Source of the DNA: Porphyra umbilicalis
Taxonomy: Eukaryota > Rhodophyta > Bangiophyceae > Bangiales > Bangiaceae
Direction: 5' to 3'
DNA: 64,000 nt
Assembly: GCA_002049455.2 (NCBI GenBank)
Contig: KV918814.1
Span: 223,467 to 287,466, forward strand
In this document: piece by piece, positions 32,904 through 45,317 of the stretch
Position numbering within the stretch: position 1 is the first letter of the stretch
Layout: each line of letters opens with the position of its first letter
Made by a program: the position numbers and the translations under genes
The notes under the pieces: model-generated
Seen by the model: the letters and a program-made list of their open reading frames with translations, nothing else
Databases searched by the model: none
What the model was told of the DNA's origin: nothing

Positions 32904-35778
32904 GCGCACGTGGAGCGGCGGGCGTGGCGGGGCGCGGTGGGGTGCCATGGCGGTAGTGGGAGGTGTGGGAGCGGTCGGTTGGGGCTGACGGGGCCGTCGG
33001 TGGCCGGGCGGCAGACGGTCGGGGCGGGTGGTCGCGGCGGCGGTGGCGGCGGTAGTGGGGACGCTCGTAGGGGCGTTTGGTGTGTACCAGGGGCGCTGGT
33101 GGGGGCGGCGCGGGTGGCATGCCTCTTGCGGGGCGGTGCTGGTGGGGGTGGCGACGCAAACAACGAGGGGCGGGTGCCGTGCTTGCTCCGCGTCGGCGGA
33201 TGCTCACGCCTCGCCCAGGTGCCCTCTCCATGGACGAGCAAGCATGTGATGGTGTGGAGCGAGATGTCAATGGAGCCTTCCTACATGTGTTCCTATGTAT
33301 TTTTTCCCGCTGCGGTGTGGTGCGCTTGATGAGGTAGGGCTTCTCGGGCAGTGGGCTGCTCCTTCTTGGTCGCTTGGCCCAACAGCATTGTCCAGCTGTC
33401 GCGAGTGTCGCGAGCCGAGCTACCCTTCGCCGGGACGCGGTCCGAGCAAATATCTGCGAGGCCTGGTGCGCACTAACGAGACGACATCCTCCACACCCGC
33501 ATGAAGACGGGCCATGCTACCGCCAGAGAGGCCCGCACGCAACACAACGCACCACGATGGCGGTGCCAACGGACCAGCTGATGCGGCAGCAAACGAGGGA
33601 TATTTCAGTGTTACGCCAAAGACGGGAAGCTACGCGCACACTCAACAACAAGCTGCGCCCTGAAGGATGTAAAACACGCATTGGTCCTCGGCACGGCTTG
33701 CAGCAATCGATAGTAACAACAGACGGCAGAGCTCAGCACCCACGGGTGCGGACCCATCCATCGTATACATGAGGAGCATCTTGTGAACGATGCGGATGCA
33801 TGCAGGTACTCTGGAGCTTCTTCCTTGGCGACAAAGAGCAGTACGCCGTGCGCAGGGGGTCAAAGAGTGCTGGACGTGAATCGCACGAGCCTGTCTTTGG
33901 GTGACGACTGAATGACATACATTGCCCATGGAGAAATGGATGATAATCTACTCCGACAACAATCTATGAGTGCTTGTGCTGACAACACGCTGAGAACCAC
34001 AGTATTGCTGCCTTCCGAATTTGGGCCCATGCTGTTTCTCAGCCATCCATTCAGCCGGATAAATTCGCTCGACCAATGGGCACTTGCCCGAGACCCTGTC
34101 TTGACTTCGAACACATCTGCCAAGATTGGGAAGACAGCAATATCTGGAGCAAAAAATCCCAGCACGATCTGTGGGTGCCTCCGTCGCAACTCTCAAGGGG
34201 GTTCGGAGGGCGTCCGACACCGAGACGCACGTTACGTCGATGGCTCGCATCGATTTTGTTGCCTGCAAGGAACCGCGGGGGTTCGTCTGTCTGCTTAGAA
34301 ATGGCTCGTGCAGACCCACTTGCACGTCGCTCTCGCACCTCCCCTCAGGGAATACAGAGACAGTTCGAGTCTGCACCGCACGACGCCCGGCCCGCAGCCA
34401 GCCGCTGTCGCACAGGCCTGGGGCGGTACCGTGCATTGCTGTTGAGCAACCGCCGAGGCCTGGCCTGGGCCGACGGCTGACCTCGTCAGCTTTGACAAAG
34501 TTGCCTAACGGATGCCCTTTCCGTTGGGGAACCGTTGGAGGTTGGGGCAACGGGGTCTGCCTTAAGTTGGGCATTTTTGGGCGTTGTGGGGCGTTCGTGG
34601 GGGACATTTGCTTCGTTGAGGAGCGTTGGGGAACCGTTGGGCAATGCCCCAACGGAGCGGAGCGCGTGACTCTGACGAGGTCGCGTGCAAGGACAGAGCT
34701 TCCTGGCCACGGATGTGCTATTTGTGATGACCGATTGGCTGACTACAAGGTGTGTGCTAGAATTGTAGGAGGCGACCCTACATTTAGAAGGATCCGACTC
34801 ATTTCTTTCCGAGACTTCCTCAGCGGGCCGACAAGCCCGTCAAGCGTAGACCGCACGCGACGGCGGTGGAAGCCCCCATGTGGCTCTGTCTGTGTCATTG
34901 CCGCGCAGTTCGCGGAGCTCAGAGACACGCTACGGGCCTTGGTGTGAGACCTTCCACACTTTCGCGCCACCCGTGCGTCGTGAATCCGCAAACGTGCACG
35001 CCGCCCTCGTGCTGCGCCTCCACCTGGGCTGGAAAGACGATCGGGAGTGCCTCGTCTACTCTGCCTCGAGGATAGTCCCCGCCGAAGCCAGGTACAACGT
35101 ATCGAGGCGGTGCCCGCAGCCCTCGATCGGACCCCTGTGTGCCCTCTTGCCACGGTGCTCGCATTCACGTCTCCTCCGCGGTCTTTCGCACCACCCTCTC
35201 CCCGGCTCAAGCCGTGTACCGCACTTTCCTTCGTCCCGGCTGTGTGGGGACTAGCCCCGCCGAGTGGGGCATCAAGAGAACGCATTTCTTTCACCGGCGT
35301 GCGCCACAGCGCCGACTGACTAGCAGTCCCGCCCGCTCCTATCCCGGAAGTACCATCTGCCAGGGGGCCATCGGCGTGCCACGCACGCCTGTCTCACTTT
35401 CTAGGCACTCATCCCACTCCATTCATGTCCCTCACATCCAGATCACTGCTCGCTTCGGGTTGCTTGTGCCGCCGAAACACACCAGGCCAAGGGGACCATG
35501 GTGTACTTGCCCCCCCTACCCTGTCCATGTCCGACAGCAGGCCTAAAACAGCTTTCTTCTTTTGGTTGGCCTGCACTGGTACCTGCTGGTGGACATGCCA
35601 ACCACAAAAAAAGATGCAGTCCGCAAGCCGCGAGAGCAGTCCGGGGAACAGCGATTCCCATTGAAGTCCTCTATTGTTGCGCGCCATCCTCAGGATCGCC
35701 CGAAGTCACTTTGAACACTTGGTAGACGAGCGCTACACCGGCCCAGTCTTGCTGCATGAGTGACCAGAAAGCCCATCG
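32904..35778. other. Gene-poor region with short GTTGGGG repeats
   Basis: Nearly 2.9 kb. 32904-33240 is G-rich 3' flank. 33300-35750 is moderate GC without a supported gene; reading frames are short on both strands. Around 34500-34670 the motif GTTGGGGAACCGTTGG occurs twice with related CAACGG words; the same words recur at 36128-36206. Confidence 0.4.
34500..34670. repeat. CCGTTGGGG-type repeat cluster
   Basis: GTTGGGGAACCGTTGG appears at about 34529 and 34627, and an inverted CCCCAACGG at about 34647. The words are shared with 36128-36206. Ends and target duplication are not defined, so this is only called a repeat cluster. Confidence 0.5.
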
Positions 35779-35914
35779 TACAGCCGTTCTCTCAAAAACC
35801 TCGCACGCCAACTGTTGCACCACTCTGACAAATCGGCCTTCACGGGGTCGCAGAGGCCGCTTTGTCAGAGTGGTGCAACAGTTGGCGTGCGAGGTTTTTT
35901 AGAGAACGGCTGTA
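35779..35914. mobile_element. Foldback MITE with TA duplication, Tc1/mariner-like
   Basis: TACAGCCGTTCTCTCAAAAA (35779 on) and its mirror image ending at 35914 form arms of about 54 bp with one mismatch, leaving a short centre of about 28 bp. TA dinucleotides bound both ends, consistent with a Tc1/mariner/pogo-class non-autonomous element. The near identity of the arms implies a recent insertion or a hairpin under repair. Confidence 0.85.
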
Positions 35915-37493
35915 TGGCTGTAGCGCCGTCTGCTGCGCTTCTCGCCGTCCCCTGAACGGGGAAAGTGCAGCCAATGAGGCACTAAATGCACCTCGTTTCG
36001 AGCCTTCATTGTAGTTGGTAAGAGTTGATTCTCTGTAAGATCTACTTCATTGTCCTTAATGTGGCCCTACCGCGTCTCTATCGTGTTTGACATGTGACCA
36101 TCGCGAGCAAACGGTCTGAAAAAGCCCAACGGAAATGGCGATTGTTCAGACTCCGTTGGGCCCCGCTGGGCCCCAACGGTCCATCCGTTGGGGAACCGTT
36201 GGGCAGCGTGGCGCAAAGCTGACGCTGGCAACCGACCGCGTGCAAGCCACCCTTTGACAACCTCAGCCTGCCGTGCGCACCGTGTGGTCGCGGCCCGGCG
36301 GGCCCGTGTCCACGCGTCGCGGTTTGCACGCCCGACGCGGCGTGAGGGGCTCTCAGCCAAAGCCCACCGCCCCAACCGTTGGAGGCGGGGCGGGGCCATT
36401 TTCGGGCGCGGGCCCACCCCGCGGCAGGCTCCCCGCCCCGCGCCGGCCCATGCCCCGCGCGCGCGCGCGCTCCGCCGTCCACTCGGGAGGCCCCCGTCAG
36501 GGGCCCTTGCAGCGCACCACGCCGCACCTGCCCGCCTCTGCGCGCCACTCGCGTGCTTGCACCTGCGGGTCGTGGCCCCCTTCTCGCCCGTCGACGCGGC
36601 GCGGCAGGCGGCGGCCAAGCGCCCAGATCCCAGCCTCCCACCTCACGTCGGGGGCCGCACCTGCCTGCGCCGCACCTCCATTTGCAGCGCCTCCCGCCCT
36701 AACACCACGCCGTTGTCTGTCAACGCCTCTCACCGTACAGCACAGTACCACTGTGGGGGCCACACCCCCCCCCCCCAGCCGCTGCCATCTGAGGGCGCGC
36801 AGCGGCGGCTCGAACGTAGGGCGTGGTGGCCGCGGCACCCCCTGCGCGGATTCCCCCCCTGTCGCCCCCGTCTGCAAGGCGCATCCACGACGGGTCAGCG
36901 CTGTATGCCGCCGCCGCCCCGCACGGGGTCGTTGAGCGTGCGCCCCACGCCTGGTGGGCGTGTAAGGTGGGTGCGGGCGCGGCCCTGCGCCGTCGCGTAG
37001 CGCCCGCCGCAGCAGCGGCGCATGCCGACCCACGCAAAGCGACGCGACGCGGCGGCGGCGCCGGGTGCCGCCCCGCACAACAGACCCGGGCGGGGTGGGC
37101 AGCTGCAGCTCTGCAGAGGGGGTTGGTTGTGCACGCGCCGCGGCGCCGCGGCGCGGCACGGGGGGGCGGTGCGCGCGACGGGGAGGCGCGGCGAGCCCGC
37201 ACGCGCGCGCCCACCCGACCCCGCCCGCCGGGCCGGCATTGGCCGCCTTTGACACCCACCCCCCGCCGCCCCCGCTGTGACAACGCCCCACGCCGCCCCG
37301 CGTCGGCCGCTCCCCCCGCCCGCCGCCTGCCACGCGTACATCACTCCGCCGGCGTCGGCGCCCCCACGGCGGTTGGCCACGCTCCCGCCCGACCGCCCGC
37401 CCTCCCGCCGCCGCCCCCCCCCCCCCCCCCCCCCCCTCCCCCCGTCAAACCCCCCCCCCCCCTGCGGTGCGGTGCGGTGCGGTGCGGTGTGCC
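35915..37493. other. GC-rich region without supported gene
   Basis: The repeat words at 36128-36206 are followed by low-complexity GC-rich DNA. A GCGGT pentanucleotide repeat (about 37463-37488) and long C runs (37418-37437, 37451-37462) precede the gene at 37494. Confidence 0.4.
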
Positions 37494-38003
37494 ATGGCGA
37501 CGGCCGGGCGGCTCCTTGGGGAGCTCGCGTCGCCCACCCACGGCGTGTGGACGCAGGCGGTCCTCTCCTTCTCCCTCGGCGCGTCGGCGGCGGCGCTGCT
37601 CGCGCTCCCCGCCGCCGCGCTCGCGCTGCCGCTGCTCGCGCGGGCGCGGCACTACCGCAAGGTGGCCGCCGCGGCCGCGGCCGACGCGGCGGCGGGCACG
37701 CCGTCGGATGCCGCCTCGGCGGGCGCGCCGTCGCCGTCGCCCGCCACGTCGTGCGCGTCGGCCTCGTCCCTGTGCCTCCCCTCATCCCTGTCGTCGTCTG
37801 GGGTGCCGTCGACGGCAGCCGCCGGCGGCGGCCGCACCTGCTCGTCGGCGCTGCCGCCGCTGCCCCCACCGGGGGGGCCTGCCCGCGGTGCCGCCGCCGC
37901 GGGGGCGTGGTGGATGTCGGTGCTCCCGCCGCTCGGCAGCGGGGGGGGGGCCGCCGCCGCCGCGTCGGGCCGCTCGGCCGCCCCGCGGGGGGTGTGCGTC
38001 TAG
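37494..38003 (+). CDS. Hypothetical small membrane protein
   Basis: 169 residues from ATG 37494. Residues about 16-45 are a hydrophobic segment (AVLSFSLGASAAALLALPAAALALPLLARAR) followed by positive charges, i.e. a single N-terminal membrane helix. The rest is Ala/Ser/Gly/Pro-rich disorder. No family recognised. In this composition open frames are cheap; the distinct N-terminal segment is the only argument for a gene. Confidence 0.35.
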   Translation: MATAGRLLGELASPTHGVWTQAVLSFSLGASAAALLALPAAALALPLLARARHYRKVAAAAAADAAAGTPSDAASAGAPSPSPATSCASASSLCLPSSLSSSGVPSTAAAGGGRTCSSALPPLPPPGGPARGAAAAGAWWMSVLPPLGSGGGAAAAASGRSAAPRGVCV

Positions 38004-40411
38004 GGCGGTCGCCCGTGGCGGCGGCTGCGGCGACACCTTTTTGGGCGGCGGGACGGCCGCGGCGTAGGCGGCCGGCGTCGTGCCGGCGGCGGCGCCGGCC
38101 GTCGGCGGCGGCGACGGCGGCGGCGACGGCGGTCGGACGACGCGTTGTGCGCGGTGCCCACCGCCTGTACAGACGGGACCGCCAGACGCCACGGCCACGT
38201 GCGGCGACCGGATTCCCCCTTACCCCCCTGTCAACAGGGTGGGGAGGGGAGGGCGGGGCGAGCGCAAGAGTCGGTGCTGTTGGGGATGCGGCGTCCCCAG
38301 CACCCGGCCGCGCTCGCCCGGCCTGAACTCGCCAGATGCACGGCCGATGGCGACGGCGCGTGTCGTTTTTTTTTTCTTATTGATTGTCTTGTACGAGACA
38401 GGCGTGGGCGGGTTGGGGATGGGCGCTGTGTGACTGTGCCGTTTCTCTTTTTTCGGGCGTACAGCGGGCGGGCTGGCCACACCGCGGGGCACGACGGGAA
38501 CGCGTGGGGTTTGGTCGGGGCGGGGCGCAAGGGGGCGGCAGGACTGCCGCAACGTGACATGAAAAAACTGTTGATTACTTTCAGCAACGGCCCACTGTCG
38601 CGGCCGAGCGGGTTGCCCCGACGCCGTTTCCGTGAACCGCAGCCCGCGCATCGGCACCTGCCGTGGTGTGGCGGCAGCGGGTGACGCCCTAACCGTGGCC
38701 GTCGCGGTAGTGGTGACACCCGTCTGCGGCGGGCGGTGGCTGGGGGTGGTCAGACCTGCTGCCGACCGCGGCGTCCGCTGCGACTGGTCGCTGCGCACGC
38801 TGGCCCGGGCGCAGCGCGGCCGGCGCAGCCGCCGACGCCGTCCGCGCCGACGCCCGCTCGCGCCCGCCCCCGCCCGCCCCCGCCCGCACCCGCTCCCACC
38901 CGCCCGCCAGCAGCTGCTCCTACCGTGAAGGCACCGCACCCCCCCACCCCCCCCCGCCGCGGGTGGCCGCGGCCATTGTCCGCCGGCGCGCCCCACCGGC
39001 GCGGGGGCGTCCGCCCCGGCGGCGCACCCGCCCCGTGGACGACGCTGCCGCCACGGCGGCGGGCGTCACGCCGCCGCCAAGGCGGCGGCCGTACGCGCCG
39101 CCGCCCCGCGCACACGGGATCCGCCGGCCGGCGGCGGGGCAGCGGCGGCGGCGGCGGCGCTCGCCGCCGCCGCCGCCGCCGCCGCCGCCCCCGCATGGGC
39201 GGCGGCGGCCGGCATGGGGGCCCACCCCGAGATTGCCCAGAGGTGGCACAAGCAGCGAGAGAGGGGGAGGAGGGGGGGGTGGGGGATGGGGGGGGGGGTG
39301 GGGGGGGTGCCCACGACCGCACCGCCCGCGTCGCCCCCGTTGCGGGCGCGACCGGCGGCCGCCCTGCCGCCGGGCGCGGGGTCTTCCCCAAAAGGTGGGG
39401 CGGACGCGCCGCGGCCGACGCCCGCGGGCGGGCGCGTGCCGCGCCGCCCCCCCCCGCGGGGTGCCGCGTCGACGCCGCGTCGACGCGTCGACGCCGCGCG
39501 GCGGCGCGGCGGCGCGTGCGTGGCGCGCCCCCCCCCCCCGCCCCCGCCCCCGTGTCTGACGGGGGGGGATGCCGCAGGAGCGCGGGTATCAAACCACCTG
39601 ACAGACGTTGACGGCGGGGCCCCATTGACAACCCCCCCCCCCGTTTGGGGTTTGGCAGAGGGGCGGCACGTGCGCGGGGGGTCGACCCCCCGCGCGCAAG
39701 ACCGGTCTTGGCCCCCGCGGCGGCTCCATGGAGGGCGGCGGCGGGGGCCCCCGGGCTACTTTGTCTGGTGCCCCATCCAGACCGGGCTGCGCTGGGTACG
39801 TGTCCCCCCCACCCCCCACTGCCAGTCGCCACCGCGCACCGCCACCGCCACCGCCACGCGGCGGAGGCGGTGGGGCGCGCGCCGGCGGCCAGCAAGGAGG
39901 GAGTCGCTGCGGCCAGCACGGACGCCTGACACCCCACGTCCAGCACGGACGGCGCGCACCGCGGCCGCTCGTGGGACTCACCCACCACGACCGCCGGCGG
40001 GGGGGCGTCCCCGCGGGCAGCCCGACGTGCCGCCCGGGCCGTCTGCCGCGCTGCCGCCGTGTCGCTGCCGCCTCCCTCCCCCCCCCCCCCCCTGCCGTCG
40101 TCGGCCGCTGGGACACCGACGCCACCCCCACCCCTCCACGCCGCTCCGCATCCCCCCTGAGCGCCCGCGGCCGCCGGCGCGTCTCTCGCGTGCGCCGCAG
40201 TCGGGCGGGTGCCGACCCCGCCGCGGGTGCCGCTGGTGGCCCACACGGCGGGGCACCCCCGCGGCGGTGGCGCTCCCCAGACGCGTTTTTTTTGTTTTTT
40301 TTTTGGCCCCGCCGCCCCGCCCCCGGCGCGACGCCCGCCCCCGCGCGCTCTCCCCCTTCTTGACCGGGTGTTCCCCCCCCTCCCCCGGCCAGCGCCGTCG
40401 TGGCGGCCGCC
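38004..40411. other. GC-rich low-complexity region
   Basis: Contains runs of G, C, (GCC)n and (CGG)n, and a T10 tract at 38368-38377. Very long frames are open on both strands but have only Arg/Pro/Gly/Ala content. No gene supported. Confidence 0.5.
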
Positions 40412-40711
40412 ATGGACCGAGACGCAGCGGCGGTGGCGGCGGCGGCGGGGGCGCCCACCGCCGCCGCCGCCGCCGCCGCCGCCCGTACCGACGCGCCGCC
40501 GTCGCGGCCGCCGCGCGGCGGCGGGTCGCTCTCGGCGCTCCCCCCCTCCCGCTCCTTCCTCGTCGTCCGCGCCGCGTGGCGGGCCGAGGCGGAAAAAGCG
40601 GCGGCGGTGGGCAAAGACCCCCTCGACGGCATTGGTGAGGAGGAGGTGGTGGAGGTGGAGGTGTGGGGGGGGGGGGGGACGACGACGCGGCTGGGGGGGG
40701 GGTGCCGAAAC

Positions 40712-40746
<35 letters not shown>

Positions 40747-41360
40747 GCGGCGACGGGGACGGGGGCAGCTCGGGGAGTGGCTCCTACACGGGGGACAGCG
40801 GGAGCGACGTCGACACGGCCGACGCGGTGCTGGATTTGCCGCCCGACGCGGACGCGGGGCTGCTCGCGGTGCTGTCGGCCGAGCCCGACGACCGCTTTGC
40901 GTGCTCCATCCGCGACGTTGGCGACGTGGACGTGGACGTGGAGGTCGGCACCGACGGCGTTGACGGCGGCGGCGGCGGCGGCGGCGGTGCGCCCAGTGGC
41001 GGCCGCGCCGGCGGCGCCACGCCGGGCGCCGGCGCTGGCGGCGGCGGCCTGCCCCCCGGGCGGCGAACACAAAAGTGGAAGCTGCCGCCGCCCCCCGAGC
41101 TCGTCGCCGCCCGCGGGCGGGGCGGCCGTGGGGGGGTGTCGGCGGACCTGCCGCCCGCGTCGCCGGCCATGCCGGGGGGGGGGGGGGGTAGCCCCCGCCC
41201 GCCCCGGTGCCCGCCGCGGTCGGCGGCGGCCGCGGCGCGTGTCGTTTTTGTGGGGCGGGGGGTTGGGGAGGGGGGGGGGGGGGAGGAGGGGGGGGAGGGG
41301 GGGGGGGGGGGGGACAGAGGGTACGCCGCGCAGGTGGTGGTTGGCGGCGGTGTGTATAGT
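40412..41360 (+). CDS. Hypothetical acidic protein, weak call
   Basis: Starts at ATG 40412 (MDRDAAAVAAAAGAP). A credible segment is SALPPSRSFLVVRAAWRAEAEKAA, and, after a G run near 40670 that shifts the frame, a (GAC)n-encoded Gly/Asp stretch and DTADAVLDLPPDADAGLLAVLSAEPDDRFACSIRD, whose acidic mixed composition is unlike the surrounding noise. No domain recognised. The 3' end is lost in G runs after 41250 and is approximate. Confidence 0.3.
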
Positions 41361-42147
41361 GGCGGCACCGCGTGCGGGTGCCGCCTGTTTGTGTTGCCGT
41401 GTTTTTATGGGCCCCGCCGTGCTTGTCGTGACCGTGTTTGTCGGCGCCCGCGCTGCCGGGCGGGCCGCGCCGCGGGAGTCGACGGCCGCCTGGCGGTGCC
41501 CCCGCCGCCCACCCGGCGGTCGGTCGGTCGGTCGGGGACGCCACCCCGCGCCGCCCCGCCGGGGGGCGCGCCCCGCGCGGTGCCGGCGGCGCCCGCGCCC
41601 ACCCCAGAGGGCGCCGGCGCCCGCGCGTGGCGGCTCACCGCCGCCCCGCCGTGACGACCACCGCCAGCCGTGTGGGATGACCGCGGCGTCACCGTCGGCC
41701 GGCCGTGTGCCCGCGCCACACCCGCCCTCCCGCGACGGTCCACCGCAACGCGTCCAGAGAAAGCGCCTCATCCCCAACGCGGGACGGAGAGCCTTGCACA
41801 GAGGGGGGGGTGGTCCCCCTCAACGGCGGGCGTGCCCCGGTGGGCAATGGCGCGCGGCACCCCGTCGCGGGGCCAGCACGGCTGGCGCCGACCGCCCCCC
41901 CAGCCGCGCTCGAGCCCCGCCGCCGCGCGCGTGCCGCCGCGCGCCGCCCCTCCCGCCTGCACCCACGCGCACCCGCCCGACGGGGCCGCCGCCCCACCGC
42001 CGCTGCCGCCACGCCCTCGCGGCAGCGGCCGCGCTGGCGCAGGGGCGCGGCACCCCCCCCACCCCACGCGGCTCGACGGCAGCCGCCTTCCCCGCGAGCG
42101 TTGCACCCCACGCTGCCCCCCCCCACCTCCCCCCCGCCCCCCCCCCA
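41361..42147. other. Intergenic, GC-rich
   Basis: No supported gene. A short (GGTC)n repeat lies at 41517-41535. Confidence 0.45.
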
Positions 42148-43381
42148 CTAGTGCGCCTCGAGTCCCATGGCGATAGCGTCGTACACGTCCCCCACCACAT
42201 GGTGCGCCGGGTGCTCCCCGTGGTTGGCCTCCCGCCCGTCCCCCCCCAGTTGCCCGTCCGCACGAGGACGGAGCGCCACACCCCCCCCGCCCCATTCGCG
42301 CCCGCCACGTCGCTGTACGGGTTGTCCCCGACCGCGTAGATGGCGGGCACGGGCGGCAGGCGCAGCGCCGCCCGCTGCGCGTCGAGGCGCGCGCCCGCGA
42401 GCGCATACTGCACGGCGTGCGGCTTGCCGAGCCGCCCGACCGTCAACGTCCGCCCGCCCGTCACGGCCGCATACACGGCACACAGGGCAACGGTGAATGC
42501 GCCCTGCGCGAGCCGCGGCCGCGCGTGGTCGGCGGGGAAGGTCAAGTCCGCGTTGCACGCAATGACGCGCACGCGCTGGCCGCCGCCGCCACCCCCGCCG
42601 TCGCCGTCACTCTCGTCGTTGCCGCCGTCTGGGGGCGAGCCCGCCGGCGGCGGCGCCGTCAACGCGTCCATGGCCAGCTGCGTGTCCCGCCCCCAATCCG
42701 TCGAGTCGTGGAGGACGAGCACCGAGCCGACGGGCAGGCGCGCCACGTCTGGCGCGTCGGCGCGCTCAAAGGCGGGCCCCCCCCGCGGGGGCGCGGAAAA
42801 GGGCGCCACCGACGGCGCCACGCGCGCCGCGTCGGCGGCGGCGAGGACGTGGCCAAAGCCGTACCCGGCGGCCACGTCGGCGCACCCGCGGCCGCCAATG
42901 ACGAGGACGGACGTGGGCGGGGCGTTGGCGTTCCCCGCCGCCGCCTTGGCGTCTGCCGCCGCCAACGCCGCGAGGGGCGTGTGCGACAGCACCACCTGCT
43001 CGGGGGCGACCGGCACGCCGAGGCGGTCGGCCAGCGTCGCCGCGCGGGCCCCCTCGGTCGTCCCCCCGCCATTGGTCAAGAAGAGGAGCGGGTGCGTCGG
43101 CGCCCCGGTGGCCGCGTCAAAGAGGAGGCGCAGGGCGGCGGGGGCGCGGGGGAGCGTCGCGCCCCCGCGCAGCAGCACGCCGTCAATGTCGAGGGCAAAG
43201 GCGGGGGCGGGGGGGCGGCGGGTCGTCGACGCGGCGCGCCGGGGGGGGGGGGGGAGGGGGGGGGGCCACCCCCCGCCCGCGTGGCGCCCGCAACCGCAGA
43301 GGCGGCGGCGGCGGCGGCGGCGGTGGCAAGGGCGGCGGGGTGGGGGGCGCCCACCGCCGCTGCGGTGCCGCGCGCGAGCAT
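42148..43381 (-). CDS. HAD-superfamily hydrolase, HDHD5/CECR5-like
   Basis: About 410 residues. The Ala-rich basic start (MLARGTAAAVG, ATG 43381-43379) could be a mitochondrial targeting peptide. HAD motif I is FALDIDGVLLRG (nucleophile Asp and acid Asp), motif II LLFLTNGGG, the family string QVVLSHTPL, then a Lys-containing GRLGKPHAVQYA and motif IV VGDNPYSDVAGANG, where the acidic residues bind Mg2+. FALDIDGV, VILSH.P and GDNP.SDV.GAN together fit the eukaryotic CECR5/HDHD5 (yeast YKR070W) group, whose substrate is not established. The end GDVYDAIAMGLEAH follows a C-run frame change near 42243; another lies in the G run 43231-43267. Both are likely sequence errors. Confidence 0.8.
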
Positions 43382-44094
43382 GGCGGCGGCGGCGGGCGTC
43401 GACAAATCAGGGCCGGGAGGGTAGTGGGGAAATGGCCGTTGGGGGGAGCGCCGGCGGCGCCGTCGAGAGCGTGGCGGGCGGCGAGTGGCGGGCGTCGAGA
43501 GAGTGGCGGACGGTGGGCGGCCGGGGGGGAGCACCGGGCGGCGGGGGGGGGGCAACGGGCGGCGGGGGGCGCGCACCGGGCGGTCAGGGGCAACCGGCGC
43601 GGCGGCGGCACGCGCGCGGCGCAACGGCCGACGCCGCGTCGTGATCCGACCCCCGCCCCGTGGTGCGCGGCTCGCTGGTGGGGGGTGTGCCCGATCCGAG
43701 CCACTCGGCGCGGCTGCGCCGCGCCGCCGCGCCGCTCGGCGGCCACGGCCGCAGACCGACGGCGACGCCCTGCCGGCGGCGCGTCGCCAGCGCCGTTCTT
43801 CCAGAGGGTGGGGCGCTGTGAGCGGTGCATGTAGCGCTCGAGGAGCGCTCAGAGCTACCCAACCTGCTGAGGGACCGCTAACAGACACAAGAGGTGGCTG
43901 ACGTGCTGCAGGATCTGTGCTCGTGCGCTGCTTACAACCCTCGGCCGTGCGCCCGACGCAGTGGGCGCGTGGTCTCTTTTGTTCTTTATGCTTGCGGTCG
44001 TTGCGGTGCCCCCCGTCTCTCCCAACCCCCCCCCTCAATCCCTCCCTTCAACCCCCCCCGTTTTCCCCACCCACGTTCTTCCCCAGCTCCGCTC
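43382..44094. other. Upstream region of the HAD gene
   Basis: G-rich repeats (GGCGGGGGG-type, 43490-43590) then ordinary sequence. No supported gene. Confidence 0.45.
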
Positions 44095-44639
44095 TCATCC
44101 CAGCGGTGGTACCATCCCCGCGTCCAGGGGCCCATCGGGGCACCCCCCCGCCGCCCCAACCGCGGCGGTCCAGCCGAGCAAGCACCCCGCCGGCCCGAAA
44201 CAACAGCACCCCGCCGGCGCCGCCGCGTGCCGGTCGACCCACCCGCGCCGCCGCCGGTCGGCGGCGGCCGCCCACGCCGCGTCGTCGTCATCCTCCCACA
44301 ACCCCACGGACCGGTCCATCGCCACGGGCGGCGGGGGGGCGGCGTCGACAGAGGGCGGCCGCGACGGCGGCGACGGGTGGGGGGCGTCTGCCGCCCCCGG
44401 CGGCTCGGCTGCCGCGGACCACCGCCGCTGCGCGAGGCGCTTGCGCCACTTGCGCGCGAGGGCGGTCGGGTCTGGGCAGCCGCCGTCGGCGGCGTCGGCG
44501 GTGGCGGCGTTGCGGCCGGGCACAAACACTGGGGGGGGGGGCGCACGAGCGGGCGGGGGGGGGGGGGGGGCGCCCGCCGGGCGGGGCCGGGGACGGACAC
44601 GGGCAGGGCCGCGTGGCAAAAGGGGGCCATGGCCGCCAT
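44095..44639 (-). CDS. Hypothetical protein, weak call
   Basis: Candidate start MAAMAPFCHAALPVS at ATG 44639. After a G-run frame change (44531-44571) comes a segment with ordinary composition: DPTALARKWRKRLAQRRW, then MDRSVGLWEDDDDAAWAAAADRRRRGW, and a Cys/Gly-rich end CCCFGPAGCLLGW. Tryptophans and charged clusters are atypical of random GC-rich DNA, so it may be real. No family recognised. Confidence 0.3.
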
Positions 44640-45309
44640 GCTCGCCCGATGCCGAGGGCGTGCGCCACCCGCCAGACGGGGGGAGGTGGGGTGGGGGGTA
44701 ACTGCCGGTGAAGCGTGGCGTGCCGGATGCGACGAGGACTTGCCGCGCCGTGGAGAGGGGGGAGGTACCGCCGCGCCGGAAGGGGAAAGGGGTCGACACA
44801 CCCACCGGCCGGCAGGCCGTCGGGGCAGCGTGCCGGCCGTTCAAGGCCGTCGCCTCTGCGGGTGCGACTACGCGCGTGCCGTCGCGGTGGGGCATGGAGC
44901 GCCGGCGGGGGGCCACGCCACCACCCGTGCGCGACGGGTGGTCGCCGCTTTCGATCTGAGGCGGGGGTTGCGGCGCGGGCACGCCCGCAAACCGTCGCCT
45001 CTTTCAAAGCGCTCGGCAAGCGCCGTACAGGGTGTACCGCGGGCCCGGTCCTCTGAGCGGCCGCGGTCGCAACGCAACGTCATGAGGATATGCAGGGGGG
45101 GGGCGTACCCGCGGTGCAGGCGCCACGGGGCCACCGCCACCGTCGCGGGGCTCGCGTGAAGCTCGGCAATGGGTGGTGGGCGGGGGTGCCGGGACAGGCG
45201 ACTCGCCGGGTGGATTTCCGCCACGGCGGGCTACGTTGGCGCCGCGGCGCTCCTGGGGCGAGGACCGCCCCCCCCACCTGTTGTCAATCCAACAGGGTGG
45301 GCCTGACCT
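44640..45309. other. Intergenic, GC-rich
   Basis: No supported gene between the hypothetical gene and the hAT element at 45318. Confidence 0.45.
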
Positions 45310-45317
45310 CCTCTACC

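Noticed and set aside
34500-34670. GTTGGGG repeats as a defined MITE
   Set aside because: No consistent terminal inverted repeats or target duplication.
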